Source: Thalassarchaeum sp002495735
GTDB taxonomy: Archaea > Thermoplasmatota > Poseidoniia > Poseidoniales > Thalassarchaeaceae
Length of the DNA stretch: 64,000 bases
Reading direction: 5' to 3'
Assembly (NCBI GenBank): GCA_937911265.1
Contig: CALDRG010000064.1
Span: forward strand, 1 to 64,000
The notes beneath the pieces were generated by a model. The model saw nothing but the letters and a program-made list of their open reading frames with translations. It did not search any database and was not told the origin of the DNA. The translations under genes and the position numbers were made by a program. Position 1 is the first letter of the stretch; each line of letters begins with the position of its first letter. Positions 25,205 to 34,246 of this stretch are shown here, one piece after another.

Positions 25205-27619
25205 ATGACCGAGGCCGAAATTCACCTGCTGGACACCGAGACATGGGAGCAGCAGGAACTGCTCGAGGTAATCTGCTCGAGGTACTTCGTCCTCGGTAGT
25301 CAGGGCTTAGCAGAGTACTCCTGGGAAGTTAACGGCAGGGAGGGTCGAAGTCCTAGCGCATCCTTGCGCTCGCTGAACAGGCACCTCAAGGACCTCAGCC
25401 TGATTGCAGTGTTAGATGAGGGGGACCCACCTCTGCTCAGCGTTGGTGGACTGCCGTCGCAGGTGATGGTGATGCCGGCTTGGCAACAGGCTCTGGTATG
25501 GATCCTAGTCACAGGGTTCGTGACCATGGCAGGGGCCCTCTGGGTTACCCATCTAAATCCGGCTCCAGCGGTTTTGGAATTAGCAGTCCTGCAGACTTCT
25601 CTTGTGTTCTTCGCCCTCCCTGTGATGGGATCAGTTCTGCTCGCAAGTTACGCCCGCATATTCGTCTCGGACGCGTTTGAAGTCGAGTCGAACCACTTGA
25701 TTCCACTCGCCTTCCCGGTGATGTCCCCCGAATGGCCGTTCAGCCTGATATCTGCTATCGGCCAGATGAGGTCTGATCTGCACCCCATCCCTAATCGGCG
25801 AGCTCTCGGATTTATCGAACTGACCACGCCGACGGTGATGTTCGTCTGTGGATCGATACTGACCATCCTCGGCCTCGGCATGACCTCCAATCAACCTCCG
25901 GCCTTCGAGGCAGCCCCGATAGTGGTCGACACCAATTTTCTAGTGGACATCTTTGGATCTGTGATGCTGTCTTCTGACGTGGCCTTGAAACTCCAGTGGA
26001 TACATCCAACCGGGCTGGCCGGCATCGCACTCTCGCTTGCGGGATGGGCTCTCCTGCTCCCCATTCCTGGATTCCCGGGTGACCGGATACTGCACGCCCT
26101 AATCGGCCCAGGAGACATGCAGGAAGGCAGCAACCAGACGTCCATTTTCATCGCTACTCTCGGTTTCGCACTTTTCATCTTCATCAGCACGGAATACTGG
26201 CCCTGGCTCCTACTGGCCGCCATCGCTGCATGGCGCAGGTTCAGTCCCGAGCAGATGCCATCTCCTTTCGTCGTCGACGAGTATGCGGGACTCGACGAGA
26301 TTCAGATGCGACAGATTGCCTCGTTGGCGCTGGTCATCCTCCTGCTTGGCTACCCAGGCCTCGAGCCCAGTTACGAGATGGAGGATTGGGACAAAGGTCT
26401 GTCAACCGAATCTTGGCCCACACATATTTTCTTTGAGGATGGGGATGCCGAGGTCGAGTTGGCGCTCGAGCCAGTCGGGGTGATGCCAGTTTCCGGCTGG
26501 CTGCAGATGCGCATCGAAGGAGCCCCGTTCGGAGGCTGGCAGATTGATTCAGAGTGCATGGACGAAAGGGAAGTATGTCGTTTCGACGATATTACTCAGG
26601 CCTCGCCAGGTAGCGTGTCAGTCAGCATGAATCGTGATCAAATGGAGGCCAGTGCGCAGACATTCAGACTGGTCATCCTTCTCGATGTTGCCGATCACGT
26701 CTCTGAGTACGCCATAGTGTTCCATCCGACAGGGGTGACTTCACCGATAGACCCACTCTGGGTGATGGTCGAAGACACACAGACTCCTAGGATCTGCGTT
26801 GAGATTATGGTCGTCGAGGACGACTACGTCAACCTGACGAACAACGACCCGTTCTGGGCATTCGAGAACGAGACCTCTCTAGGTCCAGGAATTCATGAGT
26901 TATGCATGCGAGGTCACGAGGGTGCCTTACAATCCCTGTCGTTGCGGGACAGCCAGTACCGCAGGATAGGCCCCTCCATCTCCCTGTCCCGCGAAAACCT
27001 ATCCAATGACGTCCTGTTCCTGCCAATCGAGGGTACCCAGCCCATAATCCAGGTTTCCGACGGCGAGTGGCGCATTCCCGAGTGGTTTGAGTCGGACTCC
27101 GAGTACGTGATAGCCCGGGGCGAGGCCGGCTCGGCCTTCTGCCCCTCCACTGACGTAATCGCCGAAGTCAATGCCAGCGGCGACTGGGACAGGGACCTCG
27201 CTGACCGCTCGTCGATACTCCTTCCGGCTGGTGAGATTGATAACGCGACCCTCCGATTCGGCGCATCGGGCTGGCTGGCGCTGTGCCAAGGAACGACCAT
27301 GTTCGCCTCGTACAGGGTGGTCGAGGGGCCGGATGTCATGGTTGACCCCGGAACCCTCTCGTCAAGGATGCCGAACGGCGAGTTTAGCATCGTTAACCGG
27401 GAAAACACCTCGATGTCCATATCTCTCGATTGGACAGGAGACGCAGTCGCTTGGGATAACTGGGAGGCTTGGGCACCGTCTGAAGTGGCAGCGATGTCAT
27501 CGGTCACAGCCAACGCATCCGTCCACGGGTCCCCCTCTGCCTGGTGGGCAGCGTGGGTGACGGCAGATGAAGATGGCATCACTCTGCACTTTGCGGCGCG
27601 TTCGTGGGAGGCTGCATAA
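25205..27619 (+). CDS. Membrane protein with a degenerate M50 (site-2 protease-like) core and a large ectodomain
   Basis: The 804 residues divide into a cytosolic N-terminus (1-90, helical, possibly winged-helix-like), a membrane region with about six spans (about 96-380) and an extracytoplasmic beta-rich domain (about 385-804). The membrane part follows the site-2 protease plan: PNRRALGFIELTTPTVMFVCGS resembles the segment after the active site, and LLPIPGFPGDRIL (about residue 284) resembles the LPxxPLDGGRIL motif that supplies the third zinc ligand. No HExxH is found where it is expected (SVLLASYARIFVSD), so it looks catalytically dead. Its TAA overlaps the panE start (TAATG). Role unknown; perhaps a pseudo-protease that senses or binds membrane proteins. 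Confidence 0.6.
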   Translation: MTEAEIHLLDTETWEQQELLEVICSRYFVLGSQGLAEYSWEVNGREGRSPSASLRSLNRHLKDLSLIAVLDEGDPPLLSVGGLPSQVMVMPAWQQALVWILVTGFVTMAGALWVTHLNPAPAVLELAVLQTSLVFFALPVMGSVLLASYARIFVSDAFEVESNHLIPLAFPVMSPEWPFSLISAIGQMRSDLHPIPNRRALGFIELTTPTVMFVCGSILTILGLGMTSNQPPAFEAAPIVVDTNFLVDIFGSVMLSSDVALKLQWIHPTGLAGIALSLAGWALLLPIPGFPGDRILHALIGPGDMQEGSNQTSIFIATLGFALFIFISTEYWPWLLLAAIAAWRRFSPEQMPSPFVVDEYAGLDEIQMRQIASLALVILLLGYPGLEPSYEMEDWDKGLSTESWPTHIFFEDGDAEVELALEPVGVMPVSGWLQMRIEGAPFGGWQIDSECMDEREVCRFDDITQASPGSVSVSMNRDQMEASAQTFRLVILLDVADHVSEYAIVFHPTGVTSPIDPLWVMVEDTQTPRICVEIMVVEDDYVNLTNNDPFWAFENETSLGPGIHELCMRGHEGALQSLSLRDSQYRRIGPSISLSRENLSNDVLFLPIEGTQPIIQVSDGEWRIPEWFESDSEYVIARGEAGSAFCPSTDVIAEVNASGDWDRDLADRSSILLPAGEIDNATLRFGASGWLALCQGTTMFASYRVVEGPDVMVDPGTLSSRMPNGEFSIVNRENTSMSISLDWTGDAVAWDNWEAWAPSEVAAMSSVTANASVHGSPSAWWAAWVTADEDGITLHFAARSWEAA

Positions 27620-28569
27620 TGCGGATAGCCATCCTCGGCGTTGGCTCGATAGGTGGAGTCCTTCTGGGTGCCTTGTCCGACACCGACGCCGAACTGGTGG
27701 CTGTAGCCCGAGGAGAGAACTCTAGGATACTGTCACAGATGGGATTGGTTCTGCACACACCAGAAGGCCCGATTGAAGTGATTCCTCCCGAGCGTTTTGT
27801 CACTGTGGACAGCGAAGCTGGCCCACTGCCCACGGATCTACTAGGGTCGTGCGATGCCGCGCTCATTTGTGGCAAGGCCGACTCAACCCCTATACTTGCG
27901 CAAATTGCTGAGGAGTTGCTTAGTGAGGAGGGCATCGCCGCCAGCCTACAGAACGGCATGGGGCACGCCGAGACCCTCGCTCACAGGCTGAGTAGAGCCA
28001 GAACTCTCGGGGGGACGACCACTCACGGAGCCTGGCGCAGTGAGGCCGGGACCCACTGGGTCGGCCGTGGCAACATCAGGTTGGGAAGATTCGACAACTC
28101 CCCTCCCGAAGGGGCCGCAGCGATGCTGATGACCAAATTGGACGAGGCTCACCTCGAACCCGATTGGTCGGAAAATATCCAGCGCACTATCTGGACGAAG
28201 ATCTTACTCAATGTTGCTATTAATCCAGTGTGCTCGATAGCTGGCGTGCGCAACGGAGCGCTGCTTGAGGTACCCGAGCTCTGGGATCAGGCGTTCTCCG
28301 CGATGTTAGAGGCAGCAACGGTTGCCGCCGCCAGCGGAGTTGACCTCTCAGATCTCGACCTTGAGGGCACTCTGCGCACTGTAGCAGGGGCGACTGCACA
28401 GAACCGTTGCTCGATGTTGCAGGACGTGATGGCAGGACGTCAAACGGAGATCGACGAGCTGTGCGGGGCAGTAGTATCGCTGGGAGAGTCAGTCGGCGTC
28501 CCTACTCCAAGGAACGCCATGCTCCACGCACTGGTCCGGGGCATTCATATCTCATCCAGTTTCGAGTAA
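27619..28569 (+). CDS. panE: 2-dehydropantoate 2-reductase (ketopantoate reductase)
   Basis: NADPH-dependent reduction of ketopantoate to pantoate for coenzyme A synthesis. The dinucleotide loop ILGVGSIGG is near the N-terminus. The ALICGKADSTPILAQIAE and ASLQNGMGHAE segments match the family's vKtxdt and lQNGxgn motifs. Substrate-binding residues are recognisable in the C-terminal helical domain (TIWTKILLNVAINPVCSIAGVRNGALLE, with the catalytic Lys in WTKIL). ATG 27619 overlaps the preceding TAA. In archaea the product is used by pantoate kinase rather than PanC; neither is in the window. Confidence 0.9.
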   Translation: MRIAILGVGSIGGVLLGALSDTDAELVAVARGENSRILSQMGLVLHTPEGPIEVIPPERFVTVDSEAGPLPTDLLGSCDAALICGKADSTPILAQIAEELLSEEGIAASLQNGMGHAETLAHRLSRARTLGGTTTHGAWRSEAGTHWVGRGNIRLGRFDNSPPEGAAAMLMTKLDEAHLEPDWSENIQRTIWTKILLNVAINPVCSIAGVRNGALLEVPELWDQAFSAMLEAATVAAASGVDLSDLDLEGTLRTVAGATAQNRCSMLQDVMAGRQTEIDELCGAVVSLGESVGVPTPRNAMLHALVRGIHISSSFE

Positions 28570-28701
28570 CTCCGTCGGCGGTTTTTCGACCCATTCGTAA
28601 TCGTTGTGCTGCTCGCATGGGCGCCTCAACGTTCATTAGCAGACAGAGGGGGAGCGCGTAAATGTCGTCGACGATTTTTCGTACGGTGATAAGGTGAGGG
28701 G

Positions 28702-31700
28702 ATGCATCTACTTCGAATGGAACTTGAGAACTTCAAATCATTCGGTGGAGAAATCACGATTCCGCTTGAAGAGGGATTTACAGCGATAACCGGGCCGAAC
28801 GGCTCGGGCAAGTCGAACACCTTGGATGCTCTTGAGTTTGTTCTCGGTCCAAAGTCCACGAAGTCATTGAGGGCAGCCAACGTAACCCAGTTGATATTCA
28901 ATGGTGGTAAACGAGGCAGGCCCGCCAAACACATGTCGGCCAGCCTAGTATTCAGCAACACTCCCGAGCCCGGCAGCCGCAGGAGACTGAGGATCGATAC
29001 CGACGAGGTCCGATTCACTAGGGCCGTCAGGCTAGGTAGGAAGGGAGCTCCAATCTCTTCCTACCGAATCAACGACGAACCTTCCTCGGCAACCGAAATG
29101 CGTCGGGTCCTAGCCGAGGCGGGCCTGCGGGCTGGTGGCTACAACATCGTGAAGCAGGGCGATGTCACTAGCCTCGCCACGATGACCCCTCACAAGAGAA
29201 GAGGGATTCTCGAGGACGTCGCTGGCGTCACCGCCTACGACGATGAGATCCGCCGAGCCAACACCCAGCGCAAACATGTCGAGAACAATATCGAGACCAT
29301 CGACCTGTTTGAGATCGAACAGAAGAAGCGCCTCAAGGACCTCGGTAAGGAACGCGAGCAGGCGCTCAAGTTCAAAGATATCAAGGAGGAGTTGGACACG
29401 GCTAGGACCTCGCTGCATCAGTCGAGGCACAGGAACCGCTCGGACGAGGTACATCTGTTAGGAGAGGAACGCTCTCGCTACCGAGATGATATCGATACCA
29501 TCGGTGGCAGAGTCACCGAGGGCAACAGAGGACTACTCGCGCTCGACGAGGAGCTGGTGAAGGTAGATTCCGACATCAACGAGATTGCTGGTGGTGAAGC
29601 CCGAGACCTGTTCGAGCAGATTCGCCAGTACCAGATCGACATTGAGACCGGAGGCGATAGGATTGGCGATCAGCGCAGCATTATCGAGGATGCCGAAGAG
29701 GAGGCCGAGGAGTTCCGTGCAGAGCTACAGGGAGCCCAGTCGGCCCACGAACAGGCCGAAGACGCACTTACGAACGCCAGCCAAGACCTCGAAGAGGCCA
29801 AGGAGTCACTCAAGAGCGCCTCCGAGGACGAGCGGGATGCAAGGGATGCGATTGAGTCCGGAGATAAGGCAGGTCGAGGACTCAAGCGAATCCTCGGTCA
29901 AGCCACCGAAGCCGTGGACGAGGCCCATACGATTCATGCTGAGGCTAGACTGAACGCCGATTTGGCTGAACAGACCTCCCAGATAGCCTCGAGCAAACTG
30001 GCTGACCTCGAAGAGGAGTTTGAGGAAGCCACGATGGTTCGCGACGACCTCGAACTGGTCGGCGAAGACCTGCAGAGCGACCAACCTACAACTGACCGCA
30101 GTTCTCTGGCTGAAGAGCTCCGCCGAATGCAGAGGCAGGAAGCCGAGCTGGCAGGAGACAGGGACCGCTCGGAGATTAGAGTCAGGGATGCCGAGAGAGA
30201 TTTGAACAAGGCCAGAGCGCGCCAGGAGGGTCGCGCCAACAACCATGGCTCAGCAGTGACGCTGGCAGCACTCGTCAAACTCCGCCAGAGCGGCGATGTG
30301 AAAGGGATACTCGGCTCTCTTGGAGAGCTCACTGCACCGAAGGACCCGTCACACGAGGAAGCGCTGGCCAACGCCTTCGGAGCCGGACTTAGGAGCATCG
30401 TCGTCACAGATGACGATGTCGCAGCCAAGTGTATTTCTTGGCTAAGGCAGAATGGAGGCGGCAGAGCCACATTCCTACCTCTCAACAAACTCAGCACCAG
30501 TCGCCCAGGGGGGCGCTCCCTGATTGTCGCAAACAATCCCGGAGTTGTCGGTTTTACTCACGATCTGTTGGAGTACGACTCGGAGATTGAAACTGCTGTC
30601 AGGTACGCCGGGCGTAACACACTCCTAGTCGACACAATGGAAGTAGCTCGACGTAACATGGGCGGCGTTAGGCTGGTCACTCTCGATGGCTCGATAATCG
30701 AGAGTTCTGGAGCGATGACCGGGGGCTCAGCCCTCAAGTCTAATCGAAACGCATTCGGAGGTGGCTCGATCTCGTCGAGCCTAGACAGACTGGAAGCAGC
30801 GGTCGAGGAGGCCAATCTCATCTATTCCACTGTCGAGGCCGCTCTCAGGGAGTTGCGAGGAAATCAGCAGAACCTGCGCGACAGGATACACGGCCTTGAT
30901 GATGGCGACCACTCGCTACAGTTGCGCAATTGGAAGGCGGACATCGAGCGGGCCCAGAGGGATGTCGACGATATCCGCAAGAAGGTGGTAGCATCTAATG
31001 GTGAGTTCAAGCGTTACGAGGTGGCCCAAGCCACTGCTAGTTCTGCGGCCGATGAGGCTAGGGAAAATTACGAGTCTGCAGTCGCCGATAGGGCCGCAGC
31101 CGCTCAGGCCTTGCAGGACCACGCCCCCGATCACCTATCGCAGAAGCTCCGAGAGGCAGAGCGAACAATGACCGAGGCCGAGCGTACTCGGCTAGCCTCT
31201 GAATCAGCAATTTCCAATGGTAACGAGCGCTTGCAAATCCTATCCGGGCGCGTCGCGGACATCCAGCGTCAAATTGACAAGAAGCTCAAGGCCATGTCTG
31301 AGGCAGAGTCAAAGATCTCCGAGTTGGGGAAGGCTATTGTTGAGGCCAAGAACAACCTTGAGGACCTCAGGGAGCAGGCTTCCCAGTTCGATGAGGAGCA
31401 GCAGGCGCTCAAGGAAAGGAGGGACGAGATTGTCGACGAGCGAGCAAGTCTGCGAGCATCAGTTGAGACCCTGTCTCAGAAGAAGGAGATCCTAACGTCT
31501 CGTATTGATGACCTGAATATCCAAATCCAGCAGAAGCGCGAAGCGGTTGACGAGATAGTCGCCGAACTTGAGGGCGCCGGGATAGCAATCCCGTTGCCAG
31601 AAGCGCATCTGCCGACTGTGGCCGAGGCGGAGAAGAGCGTGCAGGGGCTCGAGCGCCGCCTCGGTCATCTCGGCGATGTGAACATGCTCGCCATAGAGCA

Positions 31701-32622
31701 GTACGACAGCACTGCCGAACGCATCGCCGGGCTGGTGGAGGACGGCAAGTTGCTACGCAGCCGGCGCAAACATCTCGTCTCGATAGCCGTGCAACTTGAG
31801 GACGAACGCAAGACTAGGCTGATGGCTGTATTCAATCACGTCAACAGCAACTTCTCGAGAGTCTACAAGATACTGCAGCCGGCAGGTAGCGGAAAACTCC
31901 AGATGGAGAATCCGAAGAATCCCTTCGATGGCGGTTTGGAGATGCAGTGTGTTCCTCCGGGCAAGAGCAAGAATACCCGTCGTAGCCAGTTGTCCGGCGG
32001 CGAGAAGTCGATGGCCGCACTAGCTCTGATATTCGCCATCCAAGACTACGAGCCCAGTCCGTTCTACTACCTTGACGAAGTCGACCAGAACCTCGACCCA
32101 TTCAACGCCGAGCGCATCGCGACCCTGTGCAGGATGCGCAGTCAGCGAGCACAGTTCCTCATGGTGACGCTGCGCAAGGTCAGCCTCACTCTCGCTGATC
32201 ATCACATCGGCGTCACCCACGCCGGTGATGGGCGCAGTCGCCTAATCACCGACTTCGACAGGGCAGCTGCCCTCGAGATGGGAGAGGAATTTGAGGCCGA
32301 GAACAACGCCCAGGCGTTGGCCAAGGCCGAGCGCGAGGCGATGCCCGAACTGCCAGACCCGGAAGACATGCCTCGAGCTCCCGAGTCACTTGGCACCCCG
32401 AAGAGCCTGGGCGGCGTTGCCGAACGAGCTGGTGTGGATATCGAAGCCACTGGGGCTGAGGAAAAGATCGAGGCAGAAGGTGGCACAATCGAATCTCTGC
32501 GTGATCGTACTGAGGACTGGACCGAGGATATAGAGGAGCGCGAAGAGATTGAGCAGAATCTTGTAGAATCGGAGAACGAAGATGAGACTGATACAGAGGC
32601 TGAGCAGAAGGAGGCGGAATGA
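28702..32622 (+). CDS. smc: Chromosome partition protein SMC
   Basis: Condensin ATPase that organises and segregates the chromosome. Walker A GPNGSGKSN is at residues 31-39. A long coiled coil (about 170-500) leads to the hinge (about 505-680, including GILGSLGE and SGAMTGGSA), then the returning coil (about 690-1010). The ABC signature QLSGGEKSM is at about residue 1097 and Walker B FYYLDEVDQNLD follows. The extra 100 residues at the end (about 1200-1306) form an acidic Glu-rich tail not usual in SMC. Its final ATGA overlaps scpA. The protein is long (1306) compared with about 1170-1190 in the family. An AAGGTGAGG ribosome site precedes ATG 28702. Confidence 0.97.
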   Translation: MHLLRMELENFKSFGGEITIPLEEGFTAITGPNGSGKSNTLDALEFVLGPKSTKSLRAANVTQLIFNGGKRGRPAKHMSASLVFSNTPEPGSRRRLRIDTDEVRFTRAVRLGRKGAPISSYRINDEPSSATEMRRVLAEAGLRAGGYNIVKQGDVTSLATMTPHKRRGILEDVAGVTAYDDEIRRANTQRKHVENNIETIDLFEIEQKKRLKDLGKEREQALKFKDIKEELDTARTSLHQSRHRNRSDEVHLLGEERSRYRDDIDTIGGRVTEGNRGLLALDEELVKVDSDINEIAGGEARDLFEQIRQYQIDIETGGDRIGDQRSIIEDAEEEAEEFRAELQGAQSAHEQAEDALTNASQDLEEAKESLKSASEDERDARDAIESGDKAGRGLKRILGQATEAVDEAHTIHAEARLNADLAEQTSQIASSKLADLEEEFEEATMVRDDLELVGEDLQSDQPTTDRSSLAEELRRMQRQEAELAGDRDRSEIRVRDAERDLNKARARQEGRANNHGSAVTLAALVKLRQSGDVKGILGSLGELTAPKDPSHEEALANAFGAGLRSIVVTDDDVAAKCISWLRQNGGGRATFLPLNKLSTSRPGGRSLIVANNPGVVGFTHDLLEYDSEIETAVRYAGRNTLLVDTMEVARRNMGGVRLVTLDGSIIESSGAMTGGSALKSNRNAFGGGSISSSLDRLEAAVEEANLIYSTVEAALRELRGNQQNLRDRIHGLDDGDHSLQLRNWKADIERAQRDVDDIRKKVVASNGEFKRYEVAQATASSAADEARENYESAVADRAAAAQALQDHAPDHLSQKLREAERTMTEAERTRLASESAISNGNERLQILSGRVADIQRQIDKKLKAMSEAESKISELGKAIVEAKNNLEDLREQASQFDEEQQALKERRDEIVDERASLRASVETLSQKKEILTSRIDDLNIQIQQKREAVDEIVAELEGAGIAIPLPEAHLPTVAEAEKSVQGLERRLGHLGDVNMLAIEQYDSTAERIAGLVEDGKLLRSRRKHLVSIAVQLEDERKTRLMAVFNHVNSNFSRVYKILQPAGSGKLQMENPKNPFDGGLEMQCVPPGKSKNTRRSQLSGGEKSMAALALIFAIQDYEPSPFYYLDEVDQNLDPFNAERIATLCRMRSQRAQFLMVTLRKVSLTLADHHIGVTHAGDGRSRLITDFDRAAALEMGEEFEAENNAQALAKAEREAMPELPDPEDMPRAPESLGTPKSLGGVAERAGVDIEATGAEEKIEAEGGTIESLRDRTEDWTEDIEEREEIEQNLVESENEDETDTEAEQKEAE

Positions 32623-33629
32623 TGACGGTGTTCGATGGCCAGACCATGCGCGACGACATCGTAGCGAGGATGCTGGGCAGCGATGCCGACCTCGAGACCA
32701 GTAGATATCTAGACAGACTGGTCGAACTCGCAACCCTCGAGGAGGCCGAGCATCAGTTCCTGATTGATCCATTTGACCGCTCGGTGGCGCTCGTTCTGCA
32801 ACTGTTCCAGTCTAGCGACCTCGATCCGTGGGATGTCGACCTCAGCTCTTTCCTTGAGATGTTCAACGAGAGGATCAAAGAGTCCGAGAACATCGACCTG
32901 CCGACCTGTGGTAGGCTTGTCAGGATGGCTTGGTGCATCCTGCGAGGACAGGCCTCTACTCTGTTGGAGAGGCAGGAGCATGCCTTCGACTTCGAAGAAG
33001 AAGAAGTCTGGGACTTCGACGGAGGCTGGGAGTCAGAGTTCGATGACGCCGACTACAATTTCTCTCTTGGAGTCCTGACCGGTGCGGCCGACGAGGCCCT
33101 GCCTCAGATGTTCGAAGGCAGGATACACCGCGACGAGAGCCGGCCAGTTACTCTCGGCGAACTCCTGATGGGGCTGCAGGATGCAGGCAGACTCGCAGCC
33201 GAACAGCGTCTGCGTGAGGAGATAGCCAAGGAGCGCCGCGAGGCTAACACCCGTGCTAGGGAGAGATTCAGTGGTAGCCTCCATATCGAGGACCTTGAGG
33301 GCGATCTACAGCGGACCTGGGAGTCTCTGAAGATACGATCTAGGGGGGCTGGAAAACCCATCGGACTGGGGGATTTAGTTGATGACATTTCCTCAAAGTC
33401 GGTTGAATCTGGAATACCGAAGGAGGAAGCTGAGATCGAGGCACAGGTGACAGCACTGGTCTCGGCGCTGTTCCTGACGAACAGAGGTTATGTCGATTTG
33501 AAACAGGAGAATGGACGTAATGGCAAAATCACTCTCAAAGACCTGTGGACAGAGGATGAGGATTTCTCAACTCTCTCTCAGAAACTCCACCCCAAGCCTA
33601 TGATAGCGGAGGTCATCGCAGATGTCTGA
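32619..33629 (+). CDS. scpA: Segregation and condensation protein A (kleisin)
   Basis: Kleisin subunit bridging the SMC heads. The N-terminus has the family pattern FDRSVALVLQLFQSSDLDPWDVDLSSFLEMFNERI (residues about 48-82), with the conserved Asp-Pro-Trp-Asp-Val/Ile-Asp. A central acidic linker (about 118-145) precedes a helical middle and a C-terminal winged helix (about 245-330) that would bind the SMC cap. Overlaps smc by four bases (ATGA) and scpB by eight, so the three subunits are made in step. At 336 residues it is longer than the bacterial form (about 250). Confidence 0.9.
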   Translation: MMTVFDGQTMRDDIVARMLGSDADLETSRYLDRLVELATLEEAEHQFLIDPFDRSVALVLQLFQSSDLDPWDVDLSSFLEMFNERIKESENIDLPTCGRLVRMAWCILRGQASTLLERQEHAFDFEEEEVWDFDGGWESEFDDADYNFSLGVLTGAADEALPQMFEGRIHRDESRPVTLGELLMGLQDAGRLAAEQRLREEIAKERREANTRARERFSGSLHIEDLEGDLQRTWESLKIRSRGAGKPIGLGDLVDDISSKSVESGIPKEEAEIEAQVTALVSALFLTNRGYVDLKQENGRNGKITLKDLWTEDEDFSTLSQKLHPKPMIAEVIADV

Positions 33630-34245
33630 GACGCCCCTTTCCACTATACTCGAGGCGATACTGTTCGGCGCTGGCCGCTCGATGTCGGTCGAGGAGCTGT
33701 CCGAACTGCTCGAGAAACCGCGGGGCGAGGTTCAGTCAGCCTTGCGCGAGCTACAGGCCACTATTCGTCGGCGCCGCGACTCGGCGCTTCAACTCACTGA
33801 CATCGCCGGTCGATGGATTTTCGAGGTTAGACCAACCCTGTCTCCTCATCTGCCTGAGTCGTTCCGCGCCGACATCCCACAGAGGCTACTACCAGCAGCC
33901 GCATTGGTGGCCTATCATCAGCCGATGGCCCAGTCGCAGTTGGTGGATATGCTGGGACAGAGGGCGTACGACCACGTTCGTGACCTCGCTAAAATGGGAC
34001 TAATCGACCGCAGGAGGGACGGTCTGACTAGGCGCCTCACTACTACCCGCCGGTTCGCTGAATACTTTGGATGCCCCGAAGTGGAGTACCGCAAGGTCAG
34101 GACGTGGTTTAGGGAAGAGGCATCCAAGATGGGCCTGACGAGTGCTCAGTTAGCCGCTTCACTGGCTCCCGAGGAGCAACTGACGATCAACGAGTTCTCC
34201 GATGATGTCACAGTTACGGAAGAGCCTCTAGAGGCTGAGGAGTGA
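33622..34245 (+). CDS. scpB: Segregation and condensation protein B
   Basis: Tandem winged-helix partner of ScpA. TILEAILFGAGRSMSVEELSELLE at the start and LPAAALVAYHQPMAQSQLVDMLGQRAYDHVRDLAKMGLI in the middle match the family's LEALLFxxxxPlsxxeLa and aLavIAYrQPiTrxeIexiRG patterns. Then LTTTRRFAEYFG follows, as in the lvTTxxFLexFG motif. Length 207 is normal. Last gene of the condensin operon; its end lies one base from the stop of the convergent HMG-CoA reductase gene. Confidence 0.9.
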   Translation: MSETPLSTILEAILFGAGRSMSVEELSELLEKPRGEVQSALRELQATIRRRRDSALQLTDIAGRWIFEVRPTLSPHLPESFRADIPQRLLPAAALVAYHQPMAQSQLVDMLGQRAYDHVRDLAKMGLIDRRRDGLTRRLTTTRRFAEYFGCPEVEYRKVRTWFREEASKMGLTSAQLAASLAPEEQLTINEFSDDVTVTEEPLEAEE

Positions 34246-34246
34246 A

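Noticed and set aside
27579..27959. Minus-strand frame opposite panE
   Set aside because: Antisense shadow; panE motifs on the plus strand are unambiguous.
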